Notes: generated by a model from the sequence alone, not told the origin. 64,000 nucleotides of DNA from Nitrospirales bacterium (GCA_020027535.1 JAHRAK010000135.1:1-64000); one strand, 5' to 3'; positions 1-9,762 are shown, counted from the stretch's first letter. Translations and numbers: made by a program.

Positions 1-2
1 GC

Positions 3-374
3 GTCCTGGTCACGGTGGCCCTGGGCGTCTCGATCGGGGTGGGGGATTTCATCGGGACGCAAATCAAGTCCTGGATCGCCCGTCCGCGGCCGTGCCACGT
101 TCTGCAGGACGTCAATGAACTGGCCGGATGCTGGAAACTGTTCAGCCTGCCTTCCAATCATGCCGTGAATGCGGCGGCCGCCGCGGCGTTGCTTGGAGTG
201 CTGTTCCCCAGGACCCGCTGGCCTCTGGGGATCCTTGTGGCGCTTGGGGGCCTCTCCCGGGTCTACCTCGGGGCCCATTACCCGACGGACGTACTCGCGG
301 GCTGGTGTCTCGGCGGTCTACTGGGCGCGACGGTTGGGTATCTGATCGCGAAGAGTCCCTGGGTCCGGCCTTGA
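3..374 (+). CDS. PAP2-family phosphatase, 5'-truncated by window edge
   Basis: Translation ends ...SRVYLGAHYPTDVLAGWCLGG..., the C-terminal PAP2 motif (SR.Y.G.HY..DV.AG); frame is open to the window start. Confidence 0.8.
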   Translation, partial: VLVTVALGVSIGVGDFIGTQIKSWIARPRPCHVLQDVNELAGCWKLFSLPSNHAVNAAAAAALLGVLFPRTRWPLGILVALGGLSRVYLGAHYPTDVLAGWCLGGLLGATVGYLIAKSPWVRP

Positions 375-449
375 CCTGGGGCAGACGCATTCGTAGCTGG
401 GCATCGTATCCCGCTTTTTCCCACTATCCCGCCCCCCCTTCCTCTATAG

Positions 450-570
450 GTCATTCCCGACATTTTCAATCGGGAATCCAGGGTCTTTGTATTTGGCCTT
501 TGTCGACGCGCGCTCCCAGGTCTTATAACACCCTCTCCCCAACGTGGGAGAGGGCTGGGGTGAGGGGGGG
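450..570. repeat. Composite intergenic palindromic repeat (TCATTCCCGA..TCGGGAATCCAGGGTCTTT plus CCCTCTCCCC..GTGGGAGAGGG)
   Basis: Two inverted-repeat modules that recur together near 2131-2209 and 49957-50130. Confidence 0.75.
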
Positions 571-636
571 GCAGGGACATGCCTTACGCGCATACGAAGT
601 CTTGCATGCAGGGACCCTGTTACTTATAATCGTCTC

Positions 637-954
637 ATGAGCGAAGCGATTGCTTTTGATACTCACCGATTTGTCAAAAATCTGACGGCCAGCGGCTTTA
701 CAGAGAAACAAGCTGAGGCCCTTGCGAATGAGCAGGTCCAGTTGCTCAACGCCAATCTGGCCACCAAGGCCGACATCCTGGCTGTCAAAGGCGAACTGGA
801 AGCCAAGCTCGAATCTGTCAAGGGCGACATCCTGGCTGTCAAGGCTGATCTTGAGGTAAAGATCGAAACCGTCAAGAGCGACTTGTTGAAATGGATGGTG
901 ATGGCCATGATTGCTCAGGGCGGGCTGATCGTTGCGCTGGTCAAGGCGTTGTAA
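637..954 (+). CDS. Small coiled-coil protein with C-terminal TM helix (DUF1640-like)
   Basis: MSEAIAFDTHRFVKNLTASGFTEKQAEALANEQ... with repeated K-x-D/E-L heptads and hydrophobic tail WMVMAMIAQGGLIVALV. Confidence 0.7.
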   Translation: MSEAIAFDTHRFVKNLTASGFTEKQAEALANEQVQLLNANLATKADILAVKGELEAKLESVKGDILAVKADLEVKIETVKSDLLKWMVMAMIAQGGLIVALVKAL

Positions 955-1054
955 GGGCCATCCTGCCATCCTCACCCTCATCGTAAGCTCCCCCTGTCGG
1001 GTTACGCTTGCTAAAACCCGGCCTGCCTCACTGTCAACGAATGAATGACACAAG

Positions 1055-1939
1055 TTACAGCTTCTGCAAGGCTGAAACCCGATCTTCGATCGGCGGATGC
1101 GTCGAGAAGATCTGCATGAAACTTCGAGACTGCCCTGAGATTTTCATGGTCGCCAGGGCATCCTCCGTCTGATACTGGTGTTCGACCCCCTTGACCCATC
1201 GGTCGATCGCTTGCAGCGCCGAAATCATGTGTTCCTTGCCGACCGTATTGGCTGCAAATGTATCGGCGGAGAATTCCCTGCGTCGTGACCACCAACTGAT
1301 GGGAATCATCGCGAGGATCGACAAGACGATCTGGAGAAAAAAGTAGACGCCGATGCCCAGCATGGGATTGCGTTCGGCCACCTGGCGGTACACGATGCGG
1401 CTGATAAAATAGACGAAGGTATTCATCAAGCCGGCGAGGATCGTCGTCGTGAACATATCGCCGTTATAGACGTGACCCATTTCATGCGCCAGCACGGCCC
1501 GCACTTCATCTTCGTTCAGGTTGTTCAATAAGCCGGTTGACACGGCAACCATCGAGTTGTTCTTCGACGGCCCCGTGGCAAAGGCATTGGGGTCCGGCGA
1601 GTCGTACAGCCAGACTTCCGGCATTTTAATGTCCAGCCGATTGGCGATTTTCCGTACCGTCTCATACACGAGCAATTCGGCGGGGTGCTGCGGTTGGGTG
1701 ATCTGCCTGCAATTCAACATCATTCGCGCCATTTTCTTGGAAAACGCCAGGCTGAGAAAGGCTCCGCCGAATCCAAGAACAAAGGCCCACAAGAGGTCCT
1801 GATGAACGAACGATCCGCGGAGGTCAATCCCGAACGCGGGAAGGACGAATTCCGAGAGAATCGTGAAGGTGATCGAAAGGGTGATGAAGATCAGAATATT
1901 GGCCAACAGCAGCAGGCCGATGCCTTTCATCTTTTTCAT
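1055..1939 (-). CDS. htpX: Membrane zinc metalloprotease HtpX
   Basis: HEMGHVYNGD motif, N-terminal TM helices, PDPNAFATGPSKNNSMVAVSTGLL; AGGAGG ribosome-binding site upstream of ATG. Confidence 0.93.
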   Translation of the reverse strand: MKKMKGIGLLLLANILIFITLSITFTILSEFVLPAFGIDLRGSFVHQDLLWAFVLGFGGAFLSLAFSKKMARMMLNCRQITQPQHPAELLVYETVRKIANRLDIKMPEVWLYDSPDPNAFATGPSKNNSMVAVSTGLLNNLNEDEVRAVLAHEMGHVYNGDMFTTTILAGLMNTFVYFISRIVYRQVAERNPMLGIGVYFFLQIVLSILAMIPISWWSRRREFSADTFAANTVGKEHMISALQAIDRWVKGVEHQYQTEDALATMKISGQSRSFMQIFSTHPPIEDRVSALQKL

Positions 1940-2130
1940 GCGTTCCTCCTCTGTAGCAACACCAGGCTTTCCGATGAGTGATGTGTGACGAATTCTGTTT
2001 GATGCAACGCCGCAACGGGCCGTTGGTGACACGGTCAGGACTTTTCTTGAAACCCTCGAAAGTCCCGTCTATATTCTATCATGGTATAGTAATATCATTT
2101 TTTTGTGAGTCAAGGCGAGAAGCTACTACG

Positions 2131-2209
2131 CCCTCTCCCCGATGTGGGAGAGGGTAGGGGTGAGGGGGAAAAAGACCCTGGATTCCCGATTAAGGATGTC
2201 GGGAATGAC
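2131..2209. repeat. Composite intergenic palindromic repeat, second copy
   Basis: CCCTCTCCCCGATGTGGGAGAGGGTAGGGGTGAGGGGG followed by AAAGACCCTGGATTCCCG...CGGGAATGAC. Confidence 0.75.
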
Positions 2210-2248
2210 AAAAAAAGAAGACGGGAATTGTTCACGATTGAGGGAAAC

Positions 2249-2698
2249 ATGAAGGGAGAACTGATGGGACATAAATGTTGGTTAGCCGTGCTGATGTGTG
2301 CAGGTGCGCTGGTTTTGTCTTCGGGGATCGCGCTCGGGGAGGACGAACAGGAGGTGCTGGTGCTCCAGCCGGATGCCGATGGCATACAACGGGCCTTGAT
2401 CGTCTTGGACAGTTACGCGTATACGCCGCCGCATATCAGCGTTCAGGCGGGCCTGCCCATCGAGTTTCGATTTGAAAACCAGAGTTTTCTGACCCCTCAC
2501 AATTTCGTCCTTGATTATCCGGACGTGGCTTTGCAGCATGACGTCAGCGTGGATGCCGGAGATAGCGTCACGATCAGGTTTTCGGTGCAGACTTCGGGAA
2601 CCTACACTTTTTATTGCGATAAACAATTGCTGTTCTTCCCCAGCCATCGCGAAGAGGGGATGGAAGGGCGCCTCGAGGTTCGGCCGGAGAGTCGATGA
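2249..2698 (+). CDS. Exported cupredoxin-like protein
   Basis: Signal peptide; TPHNFVLD...GTYTFYCDKQLLFFPSHREEGMEG resembles a type-1 copper site (His...Cys...His...Met). Confidence 0.72.
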   Translation: MKGELMGHKCWLAVLMCAGALVLSSGIALGEDEQEVLVLQPDADGIQRALIVLDSYAYTPPHISVQAGLPIEFRFENQSFLTPHNFVLDYPDVALQHDVSVDAGDSVTIRFSVQTSGTYTFYCDKQLLFFPSHREEGMEGRLEVRPESR

Positions 2699-3741
2699 TG
2701 AGTGCGAAACACGTCGAGCGGTATTTACTGCATGACGTTTTAAAGCAGGTTTCGCGTTCATTTTATCTGACCCTGGCCGTATTGCCGGGGAGCGTGGCCA
2801 AACAGGTGGGGTTGGCGTATCTGTTCGCGCGCGCGGCCGATACGATTGCGGATGCGGGCCGGATGGATCGGGGCACCAGGGCAACGTTGTTGCGGCAGCT
2901 CAAGCTCCAATTCGTTCAGACATGCGGCAATCGGGAAGAAATCAAGGCCATTCAGGCCATGACGGCCTCTCAACAGGGGCATCCCGGTGAACGCACGTTA
3001 CTCGAACACCTGGATCGCTGTTTCGAGGTGTACGAAACCCTGGCACCTGACGATCAGGCAGAGATCCGTCAGGTTTTACCGATTCTTATCAGTGGCATGG
3101 AAATGGATCTGGATCGTTTCCCCGGGGAATCCGAAGCTGAACTGGCCGCGCTTTCTTCGTTGGAGGATCTAGACCTTTATACGTATAAGATCGCGGGCTG
3201 CGTCGGGGAGTTTTGGACCAATATCATGTATGCCCATTTACCGCGCATACGCCGGACCTGGGACAGGGAATCCAAAATTCGCACGGGCATCCGGTTCGGC
3301 AAAGGGCTCCAATTGACCAACATTTTGAAAGATCTGTCCAAGGACCTGCGCCGCGGGCGCTGTTACATTCCCTTGGAGTTGTTGGGGCAGGCAGGCTTGG
3401 AACCTCGCGACCTACTGGATAAGCGCACGATGGCCGGTTTCAGCCCCGTCCTGCACACGTTGGTGAAGACCGCCCTCGCACATTTGGATCAGGGATGGCT
3501 CTACGCCACGTCTATTCCGCAACGCGACGTTCGTCTTCGCCTAGCCTGTATGTGGCCGATTCTCATCGCCTTGAAAACGCTGCATCGCCTGACCACGTGC
3601 GACAATCTCCTGGACCCCGCCCAACCATTGAAGATTACACGGTTCGAGGTCTACCGGATTATGGCGGCCTCGACACTGACCGGCGGCAGCCGAACCATGG
3701 GCACGGCCTATTGGGGACACCTCCGCAAGACAATCGGATAA
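2695..3741 (+). CDS. Squalene/phytoene synthase family protein
   Basis: SRSFYLTLAVLP, ARAADTIAD, FGKGLQLTNILKDLSKDLRRGRCYIP motifs; start overlaps the stop of the cupredoxin gene. Confidence 0.88.
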   Translation: MMSAKHVERYLLHDVLKQVSRSFYLTLAVLPGSVAKQVGLAYLFARAADTIADAGRMDRGTRATLLRQLKLQFVQTCGNREEIKAIQAMTASQQGHPGERTLLEHLDRCFEVYETLAPDDQAEIRQVLPILISGMEMDLDRFPGESEAELAALSSLEDLDLYTYKIAGCVGEFWTNIMYAHLPRIRRTWDRESKIRTGIRFGKGLQLTNILKDLSKDLRRGRCYIPLELLGQAGLEPRDLLDKRTMAGFSPVLHTLVKTALAHLDQGWLYATSIPQRDVRLRLACMWPILIALKTLHRLTTCDNLLDPAQPLKITRFEVYRIMAASTLTGGSRTMGTAYWGHLRKTIG

Positions 3742-3747
3742 CGTCGA

Positions 3748-4038
3748 TTACTCGGGTTGGGGAACGAGCAGTTTTTCGCCTTTTCGAAAAACCGCGTAAA
3801 TGGCTTGTGAAGGACAGGCATCGAGGCACATCCGACACGTTTCCATACACCGCGATTCGTCGAATTTATAGGGAGGGGTCGATAACCATGCCCCGGTGGG
3901 ACAGACAGGAATACACACGGCCTTATGCGTGCAGCGCTCCGGATGACGAACCAAATGATCCCGCGTTACCATCATGGGTTTTACTCCTTCAAAGAGCCCC
4001 CCGGAGAACATATCCAGCATATTTTCGGGGCGCCGCAT
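3748..4038 (-). CDS. Ferredoxin-like 4Fe-4S protein
   Basis: Two Cys clusters, CTHKAVCIPVCPTG and CMETCRMCLDACPSQAI. Confidence 0.75.
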   Translation of the reverse strand: MRRPENMLDMFSGGLFEGVKPMMVTRDHLVRHPERCTHKAVCIPVCPTGAWLSTPPYKFDESRCMETCRMCLDACPSQAIYAVFRKGEKLLVPQPE

Positions 4039-4039
4039 G

Positions 4040-4456
4040 TTAAGAATTCCACTTTTTGACGAGCGACCGAATACGGTCTTTTAACTCGGGGATGGCTTCC
4101 AGGTTATTGTGAATGGCCCCGAGGATGTTTTCCATTCGTGCCGTCCGGGTCGCTTCCCTGTCACGTTGGGCAAGCGCTTCATATTTGCGATAGGCGTCGG
4201 GGTAGAGGGTGCGGAGACGGGCTGCCGCGGCAGTGATCCCATCCCGGAGTTGCCGAGGTTCCGGCGCAAGAGGTGGTACAATGGCAAAAGAACCGTTATC
4301 CAGCATGAGTACTTTTGCGTCGCTTTGTTCAATCGAGGTCACGGACGTGACGGTGTGGCCGGCCACCTCATCCCAGGTCCGAAGTAATCCGGGAAACTGT
4401 TTGAGGAACGCGACTTTTTCCTGATTCGCTTTCCATTTGGCTTCGTTTGCCGACAT
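4040..4456 (-). CDS. Hypothetical protein
   Basis: 138-aa ORF co-oriented with and adjacent to the ferredoxin gene. Confidence 0.55.
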   Translation of the reverse strand: MSANEAKWKANQEKVAFLKQFPGLLRTWDEVAGHTVTSVTSIEQSDAKVLMLDNGSFAIVPPLAPEPRQLRDGITAAAARLRTLYPDAYRKYEALAQRDREATRTARMENILGAIHNNLEAIPELKDRIRSLVKKWNS

Positions 4457-4529
4457 GTGGGGCTTGTGTGCTTTGATCGCTGGGGTTGAGGTCGAGTATG
4501 CTTGCTTGTCACGCCATGGGGTTGAACGT

Positions 4530-4895
4530 CTAAGGGGAAATCAGGGTGGCGCGAGATTCGAGCTGTTGCGGAGGAACGTCATGCCCCGGCATTAGCAGGC
4601 GTTCAACCAATTCACCCTTGACCACGTGCCGTTCCATGATTTCAGTGACGTCGGCCTCGTTCCCGACCCAATACCAGACGCCTTCCGGATAAATGACGAC
4701 GCTGGGACCATATTCACAATGATCCAAACACCCTGCCTTATTGGCACGGACAATGCCTTTGAGCCCAAGCCGCTGGACTTCCTCTTTGAAGAATGCGTGA
4801 AGTTCCGCGGACCGGTTATCGGCACAGCACCCTCTCGGGTCGCCCTTGGGCCGTTGATTAATGCAAATGAAAATATGATGCTTGAATCCACTCAT
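4530..4895 (-). CDS. (2Fe-2S) thioredoxin-like ferredoxin
   Basis: HHIFICINQRPKGDPRGCC...ANKAGCLDHCEYGPSVVIYPEGVWY, typical of the thioredoxin-like 2Fe-2S ferredoxin fold. Confidence 0.85.
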   Translation of the reverse strand: MSGFKHHIFICINQRPKGDPRGCCADNRSAELHAFFKEEVQRLGLKGIVRANKAGCLDHCEYGPSVVIYPEGVWYWVGNEADVTEIMERHVVKGELVERLLMPGHDVPPQQLESRATLISP

Positions 4896-4996
4896 GATTG
4901 CGTTTCTTAGCAGATTTCGTTGCGAAGCACAAAAAAAAATAGTACAGGAGGATTCTTTCCCGTGTCCAGTATTATGCGAGAACGGAGAGGTGAAAA

Positions 4997-5141
4997 GGGC
5001 AGGCACATAGGCCTGTCCCTACCAGAATAATCCATGATTCCGTAGGGGACGGCCTGCGTGCCGTCCCTAATGGATGGTGGAGTTGCACGAATGGAGGATA
5101 GACGGGAAAGACCCTGGATGCCTGCTTTCGCAGGAATGATT
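4997..5141. repeat. Cluster of short intergenic inverted repeats
   Basis: GGGCAGGCACATAGGCCTGTCCCTACC, GTAGGGGACGGCCTGCGTGCCGTCCCTA and AAAGACCCTGGATGCCTGCTTTCGCAGGAATGA. Confidence 0.65.
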
Positions 5142-5191
5142 GTTCGGGGTGCATTGGATATTTTCGTATCAACAACCGCCGCTGAATCGAG

Positions 5192-6301
5192 ATGAAGATC
5201 GGAATTCCCAAAGAACGCAAAGACCATGAATTTCGGGTCGCCTTAACCCCGGAGGGTGTGGACGAACTCGTCCGGAACGGCCATGAGGTGTGGGTCGAGA
5301 CTCATGCTGGGCAGGGAGTGGATTTTCCTGATGACTTGTATCATGCCGTGGGAGCTCGAATCGCCTCGTCGGAAGAAGAGATCTTCGACCGGGCCGATTT
5401 GGTCCTGAAAGTCAAAGATCCGCTTATAACGGAGGTTGCGTACTTGCAGCCCCGCCACACGTTGTTCACGTTTCTTCATTTGGCTTCTTCCAAGTCTCTG
5501 ACCGAGGCCTTGATGCAATCGGGGAGTACGGCCATTGCGTATGAAACAACGGAAAATGAATGGGGGCATCTGCCGATGTTGCAGCCCATGAGTCAAATTG
5601 CCGGGAAATTGGCGATTCAAATCGGTGCTCATTTTCTGGAGCAGACGCACGGCGGCAAGGGGATTCTCCTGGGCGGCGTCCCGGGGGTGCCCCGGGGACA
5701 CGTCGTGATTCTCGGGGCCGGCGGAGTGAGCTCGGCCGCCGTGGGAGTCGCACTTGGGATCGGGGCGCGAGTCACCGTCATCGGCAATGATATCAATCAA
5801 CTGCAAGGGTTACAGGAGCGCTTCGGGAACAGCCTGACGACCTTGGTCTCTCAAAGACTCACGATTGCAGAGACCGTGAATAGCGCGGATTTGTTGATTG
5901 GCGCCGTCATGATCAAAGGTGCGAAAAGCCCGGTTCTGGTTTCCCGGTCCATGGTGGCGACGATGAAAAAAGGCACGTTAATCATGGATATTGCGGTTGA
6001 CCAGGGAGGATGTATTGAAACCACGAGGCCGACAACGCATGCCGATCCCATTTTCGAAGTGGATGGAGTCCGGCACTATGGCGTGACAAATATTCCCGGT
6101 ATTGTGCCACAAACTTCAACCTATGCCTTGACCCACGCAACTCTACCTTTTATAGTCCGGTTGGCCAACGTGGGAATCGAAGCATCTCTCCGGGCTGATC
6201 CGGGTATTGCCCGAGGCGTAAATATTCGTCATGGGGCGATCACCTATCCGGCTGTCGCCGAGGCGCATGGATTATCCTGTGAGCCACTTGTCCGGAAATA
6301 G
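5192..6301 (+). CDS. ald: Alanine dehydrogenase
   Basis: [23 protein letters not shown]..., [55 protein letters not shown]. Confidence 0.93.
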   Translation: MKIGIPKERKDHEFRVALTPEGVDELVRNGHEVWVETHAGQGVDFPDDLYHAVGARIASSEEEIFDRADLVLKVKDPLITEVAYLQPRHTLFTFLHLASSKSLTEALMQSGSTAIAYETTENEWGHLPMLQPMSQIAGKLAIQIGAHFLEQTHGGKGILLGGVPGVPRGHVVILGAGGVSSAAVGVALGIGARVTVIGNDINQLQGLQERFGNSLTTLVSQRLTIAETVNSADLLIGAVMIKGAKSPVLVSRSMVATMKKGTLIMDIAVDQGGCIETTRPTTHADPIFEVDGVRHYGVTNIPGIVPQTSTYALTHATLPFIVRLANVGIEASLRADPGIARGVNIRHGAITYPAVAEAHGLSCEPLVRK

Positions 6302-6320
6302 GAAACAGAAGCAAGGTCGT

Positions 6321-6397
<77 letters not shown>

Positions 6398-6493
6398 TCC
6401 ATTGCTTCATGTCTTGATGGACCGCGGTCAAAATTTCCCCAAATTCACGCCGGAATCCTTGTCCGTTCCTTACGGCATCGGGAACCTGATCCG

Positions 6494-7135
6494 ATGACTT
6501 TTCTGATTGTCATCGGAATCGGAATCGTGGCCGGCGGGATGGCCTTGGTCTGGTGGCGCCTCAAGTCGCTGACGCAAAAAGTCAAAGATGTCACGCGTCA
6601 ACAGTATGACGGCCAGAACGAGTTGAGGGAGACGGCCCGGCAACAGTCCGAAGCGCTCGCAATCCTGCGATTGCAGCTCGCCCAGTTGGCATCGGGCAAA
6701 GAACTTGACGGCACCCTGGTTCGGACGGGGAATCTGTATCACCAGGCAAGTGCGGATGAAGTACGGCAAATGATGGAGGACCATGCTGCGGGGACAGGTT
6801 CAGACTTGGTCGTCGTGGACGTTCGGAGCCAAAAAGAATTTCTCGCAAATCACGTGCCTGGGGCCAAACATATTCCGTTCGAACACCTGGAAACGCGTTT
6901 TCAGGCCGAAATCCCCAAGGAGACAAAAACTATTTTAGTGTATTGTGCCCAAGGTGAACGAAGCCGGCTCGCTTGTGATTTCCTGAGCCGGGAAGGCTAT
7001 ACGACCCTTGTGACCATGCGGGATGGTTTTCAAAAATGGACGGGCCCGGTTCTGGGCACGGGGAGTCTCGACCTGGTACAAATTCAATCCAGGACCCCGC
7101 CCAACAACGTCGTCCGGGAAAGGGCGCAGTCGTAA
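6494..7135 (+). CDS. Membrane-anchored rhodanese-domain protein
   Basis: N-terminal TM helix; VVDVRSQKEFLANHVPGAKHIPFEHLE...ILVYCAQGERSRLACDFL with rhodanese active-site Cys. Confidence 0.87.
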   Translation: MTFLIVIGIGIVAGGMALVWWRLKSLTQKVKDVTRQQYDGQNELRETARQQSEALAILRLQLAQLASGKELDGTLVRTGNLYHQASADEVRQMMEDHAAGTGSDLVVVDVRSQKEFLANHVPGAKHIPFEHLETRFQAEIPKETKTILVYCAQGERSRLACDFLSREGYTTLVTMRDGFQKWTGPVLGTGSLDLVQIQSRTPPNNVVRERAQS

Positions 7136-7542
7136 TGGCTGAACCGTATACCATCCTGAAGGTGATGGGGCCGTATCGTGAGCCGAGAGAGACTGCCTTG
7201 TCTTTTGATTATTCCGTCCAACGCCCGCATTGGGCGACTCCACAGGGGGTTCGGGTCAAGATTGGCCTCGAAGAAGAATTGGACCTGCTCAAGACGAAGA
7301 TCTTACAGATTTCAGGAGGAACGGCGGGCCAGCAACTTCGAATCAATCAACTGCTCGGACGCGCGATCGGAGACCGCAAGCTCGAAATCGCCAATGAAGA
7401 AAGTTTGTTCAACGACCGCCGGGACGCCATGCTCGACCCCTTTACGGGCGAATGGTCCCACCTCTTTCCCCGTCTTGAATCCTGGATGAACCAGGAACGC
7501 GACAGACTCCGACAGGAAATTCAAGAGAAAGTCGGCCTGTAG
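7135..7542 (+). CDS. Hypothetical protein
   Basis: 135-aa ORF whose ATG overlaps the previous stop codon (translational coupling). Confidence 0.6.
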   Translation: MAEPYTILKVMGPYREPRETALSFDYSVQRPHWATPQGVRVKIGLEEELDLLKTKILQISGGTAGQQLRINQLLGRAIGDRKLEIANEESLFNDRRDAMLDPFTGEWSHLFPRLESWMNQERDRLRQEIQEKVGL

Positions 7543-7650
7543 TTTATTGTCAGGTTTGACAATGCTGACTCGTTTGTTGACGGCATAGGAGCTGTCTGTC
7601 TTTTCTCTCATTTGCAGTCCTGTCATCCCTGTCGTTCTCTTTTTTGTATG

Positions 7651-7706
7651 TGTAGCGGCGCCATCTCATGGCGCTTTCTTCCAGCGGCATGCCATGCCGC
7701 CCTACA
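7651..7706. repeat. Intergenic palindromic repeat
   Basis: TGTAGCGGCGCCATCTCATGGCGC...GCGGCATGCCATGCCGCCCTACA: paired hairpins bounded by TGTAG/CTACA. Confidence 0.6.
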
Positions 7707-7730
7707 AGAGAGAAAGAGGAAACGTCGACT

Positions 7731-8363
7731 TTAAAACAATGGTTGATACCGTCGCGAATACAGGCCCGTCGCTTTTTCTCCGAATCCCAGGGAGGCGTGT
7801 TCGGGTTGACTTTTCCGGTTGAGATTGACGGCGTAATGTCCTCGAACCTGTTCCATGGCTATTTCGTACGGGATGGTCCTCTGGTAAAAATCGCCCGGCG
7901 CATGTGCCCCGACGGATAAAATCTCAACGGCCTCGGGAACTGCGTATTTAGGATCGGAAAAGATATAAATATCGGCGACGGCAAATTCACCCAGGTTGTT
8001 CCCCGGCGTCGTTGCAGGAATCCGTGAAACAAGAGAGCCATCCTTTCGTGACAGTCTTAGGTGATTGAGTAAGGCCACGACTTGGCTGTCGGTGGTTTGT
8101 CGAGGAACGAGCAGGCTCAGGGCATTCATTTCTTGCACGTGAGCCGTGACTTTAATCGAAGGCACCGGTGCCGATTCGGCTTCCTTGAGCAACAGCGCCA
8201 GTTGTTCCGAGCGAACTTCGTTCCCCTGTGGGGGATGAATATCTTTGGATTTGGGAATAATCGCTTGGATAAAAAGCCAAAGCCCGATAATCACTCCAAA
8301 GATAACGATCAGCGGATGCAGGCCAACGCGTTTGTTCTGCTCTGGGGGGTCCGAGTCATTCAT
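7731..8363 (-). CDS. Hypothetical single-TM protein
   Basis: N-terminal TM segment HPLIVIFGVIIGLWLFIQAII; start overlaps the 3' end of mazG. Confidence 0.6.
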   Translation of the reverse strand: MNDSDPPEQNKRVGLHPLIVIFGVIIGLWLFIQAIIPKSKDIHPPQGNEVRSEQLALLLKEAESAPVPSIKVTAHVQEMNALSLLVPRQTTDSQVVALLNHLRLSRKDGSLVSRIPATTPGNNLGEFAVADIYIFSDPKYAVPEAVEILSVGAHAPGDFYQRTIPYEIAMEQVRGHYAVNLNRKSQPEHASLGFGEKATGLYSRRYQPLF

Positions 8364-9231
8364 TGTCTTGGGTTTCGAGAGGAACGGAAGCCTGGTGCGA
8401 TTCGATTTTTTCCTGGCTCTTGGCTGCTTCCCACAACGTATCCCATTCCAAAGCCGTCATCTCCTGGAGGGCTCTTCCCTCCGGAGCCGCGTGACGTTCC
8501 ATATATTGGAAGCGTGCGATGAAACGGTTATTCGCCTTGCGAAGGGCTTCTTCCGGGTTGATTCGTAAAAAACGCGCCAGGTTCACGATGGTGAATAACA
8601 CGTCCCCCAACTCGTGTTCAACAGCCGCGCTCGGTTGCTGGACGGAAGGCTCGGAGACGGGGAGGCGGGAGGTTGCCCCTCGCAGCTCCCCCAATTCTTC
8701 ATCCAGTTTTTCAAGAACCTGTTCGGAGGTTTTCCAGTCAAAACCGGTACGTGAAGCTCGTTTTTGAATTTGATGAGCCCGTAACAGGGAGGGAAGAGAG
8801 GTAGGGATTCCCGCCAAAACCGAGTCGGATGGAGTCGAACGTTCGGCTCGTTTGATCGCCTCCCATTGATTGACGACTTGTTCGGAGTCCAACTTCGGGG
8901 CCTCACCGGATGTGGCCGTAAAGACGTGGGGATGCCGCCTGATGAGTTTATGTATTAAATCGGCGATCACGTCTTCAATGTCGAACGTCTGCTCCTCGGA
9001 TTTGATGTGGGCATGAAGCAGAATCTGGAGCAGAAGATCCCCAAGCTCTTCGCGCAGGTGTCGGGGATCTTGCGTGTCGAGAGCTTCGAGTACTTCATAC
9101 GCTTCTTCCAATAAAAAAGGCTTGAGTGACTCGTGGGTCTGCTTGATGTCCCAAGGACATCCCTCGGGAGAACGAAGTCGAGCCACCACTCCGACAAGAT
9201 CGCGAAAAGCTTGAGACATCATATTCTCCAT
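8356..9231 (-). CDS. mazG: Nucleoside triphosphate pyrophosphohydrolase MazG
   Basis: LRSPEGCPWDIKQTHESLKPFLLEEAYEVLEALD, EELGDLLLQILLHA, RRHPHVF; repeated MazG domain. Confidence 0.93.
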   Translation of the reverse strand: MENMMSQAFRDLVGVVARLRSPEGCPWDIKQTHESLKPFLLEEAYEVLEALDTQDPRHLREELGDLLLQILLHAHIKSEEQTFDIEDVIADLIHKLIRRHPHVFTATSGEAPKLDSEQVVNQWEAIKRAERSTPSDSVLAGIPTSLPSLLRAHQIQKRASRTGFDWKTSEQVLEKLDEELGELRGATSRLPVSEPSVQQPSAAVEHELGDVLFTIVNLARFLRINPEEALRKANNRFIARFQYMERHAAPEGRALQEMTALEWDTLWEAAKSQEKIESHQASVPLETQDNE

Positions 9232-9354
9232 TGCCGCGCCTCGTGTTTGCGCGTGGGCTAGAATAACCGGTTTTCTCGACTGCTTCAATCGACTTCTTGT
9301 CTTGCGAGGTTGTTGGGATTGTGCTACTTTTATTGTGACACGTGAGTGAGTGCC

Positions 9355-9762
9355 ATGGCTGATATTTCAGAATCAGAGTTTGTTGTCCGCGACAAACGCG
9401 GCCAGTCGAGAGAGGAACCGGCTGCCGAGTCCCTTGACACAGCGGCTTCTTCCCCGACGACGGCGCCCCCGCCATCAGACTCAACGCCTTCCCACGAAGG
9501 ACCACCGCTTTCCTTCTCGACGTTTGTTCTTTCCTTGGGCACGTCAGCGCTTATGCTGATGGGAGAACAACTGTCGCCGGAGAACCCCGCTCTTCCGGTC
9601 AACTTGCCGCAAGCCAAGGAAATCATCGATATTCTTCGTATATTGGAAGAAAAAACCAAAGGTAATCTGAACGAAGAAGAGACGAACGTGATGCGTGACA
9701 TGTTGTACACGTTGCAGATGAAGTACGTTGAATTGGCTTCGGATTCCCCTTCGTCCACATAA
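9355..9762 (+). CDS. DUF1844-family protein
   Basis: FSTFVLSLGTSALMLMGE...NLPQAKEIIDILRILEEKTKGNLNEEE, characteristic of DUF1844. Confidence 0.75.
   Translation: MADISESEFVVRDKRGQSREEPAAESLDTAASSPTTAPPPSDSTPSHEGPPLSFSTFVLSLGTSALMLMGEQLSPENPALPVNLPQAKEIIDILRILEEKTKGNLNEEETNVMRDMLYTLQMKYVELASDSPSST

Noticed and set aside
128-640. 170-aa ORF overlapping the PAP2 gene and repeat region
   Set aside because: Out of frame with the PAP2 motif and reads through low-complexity palindromic repeats.
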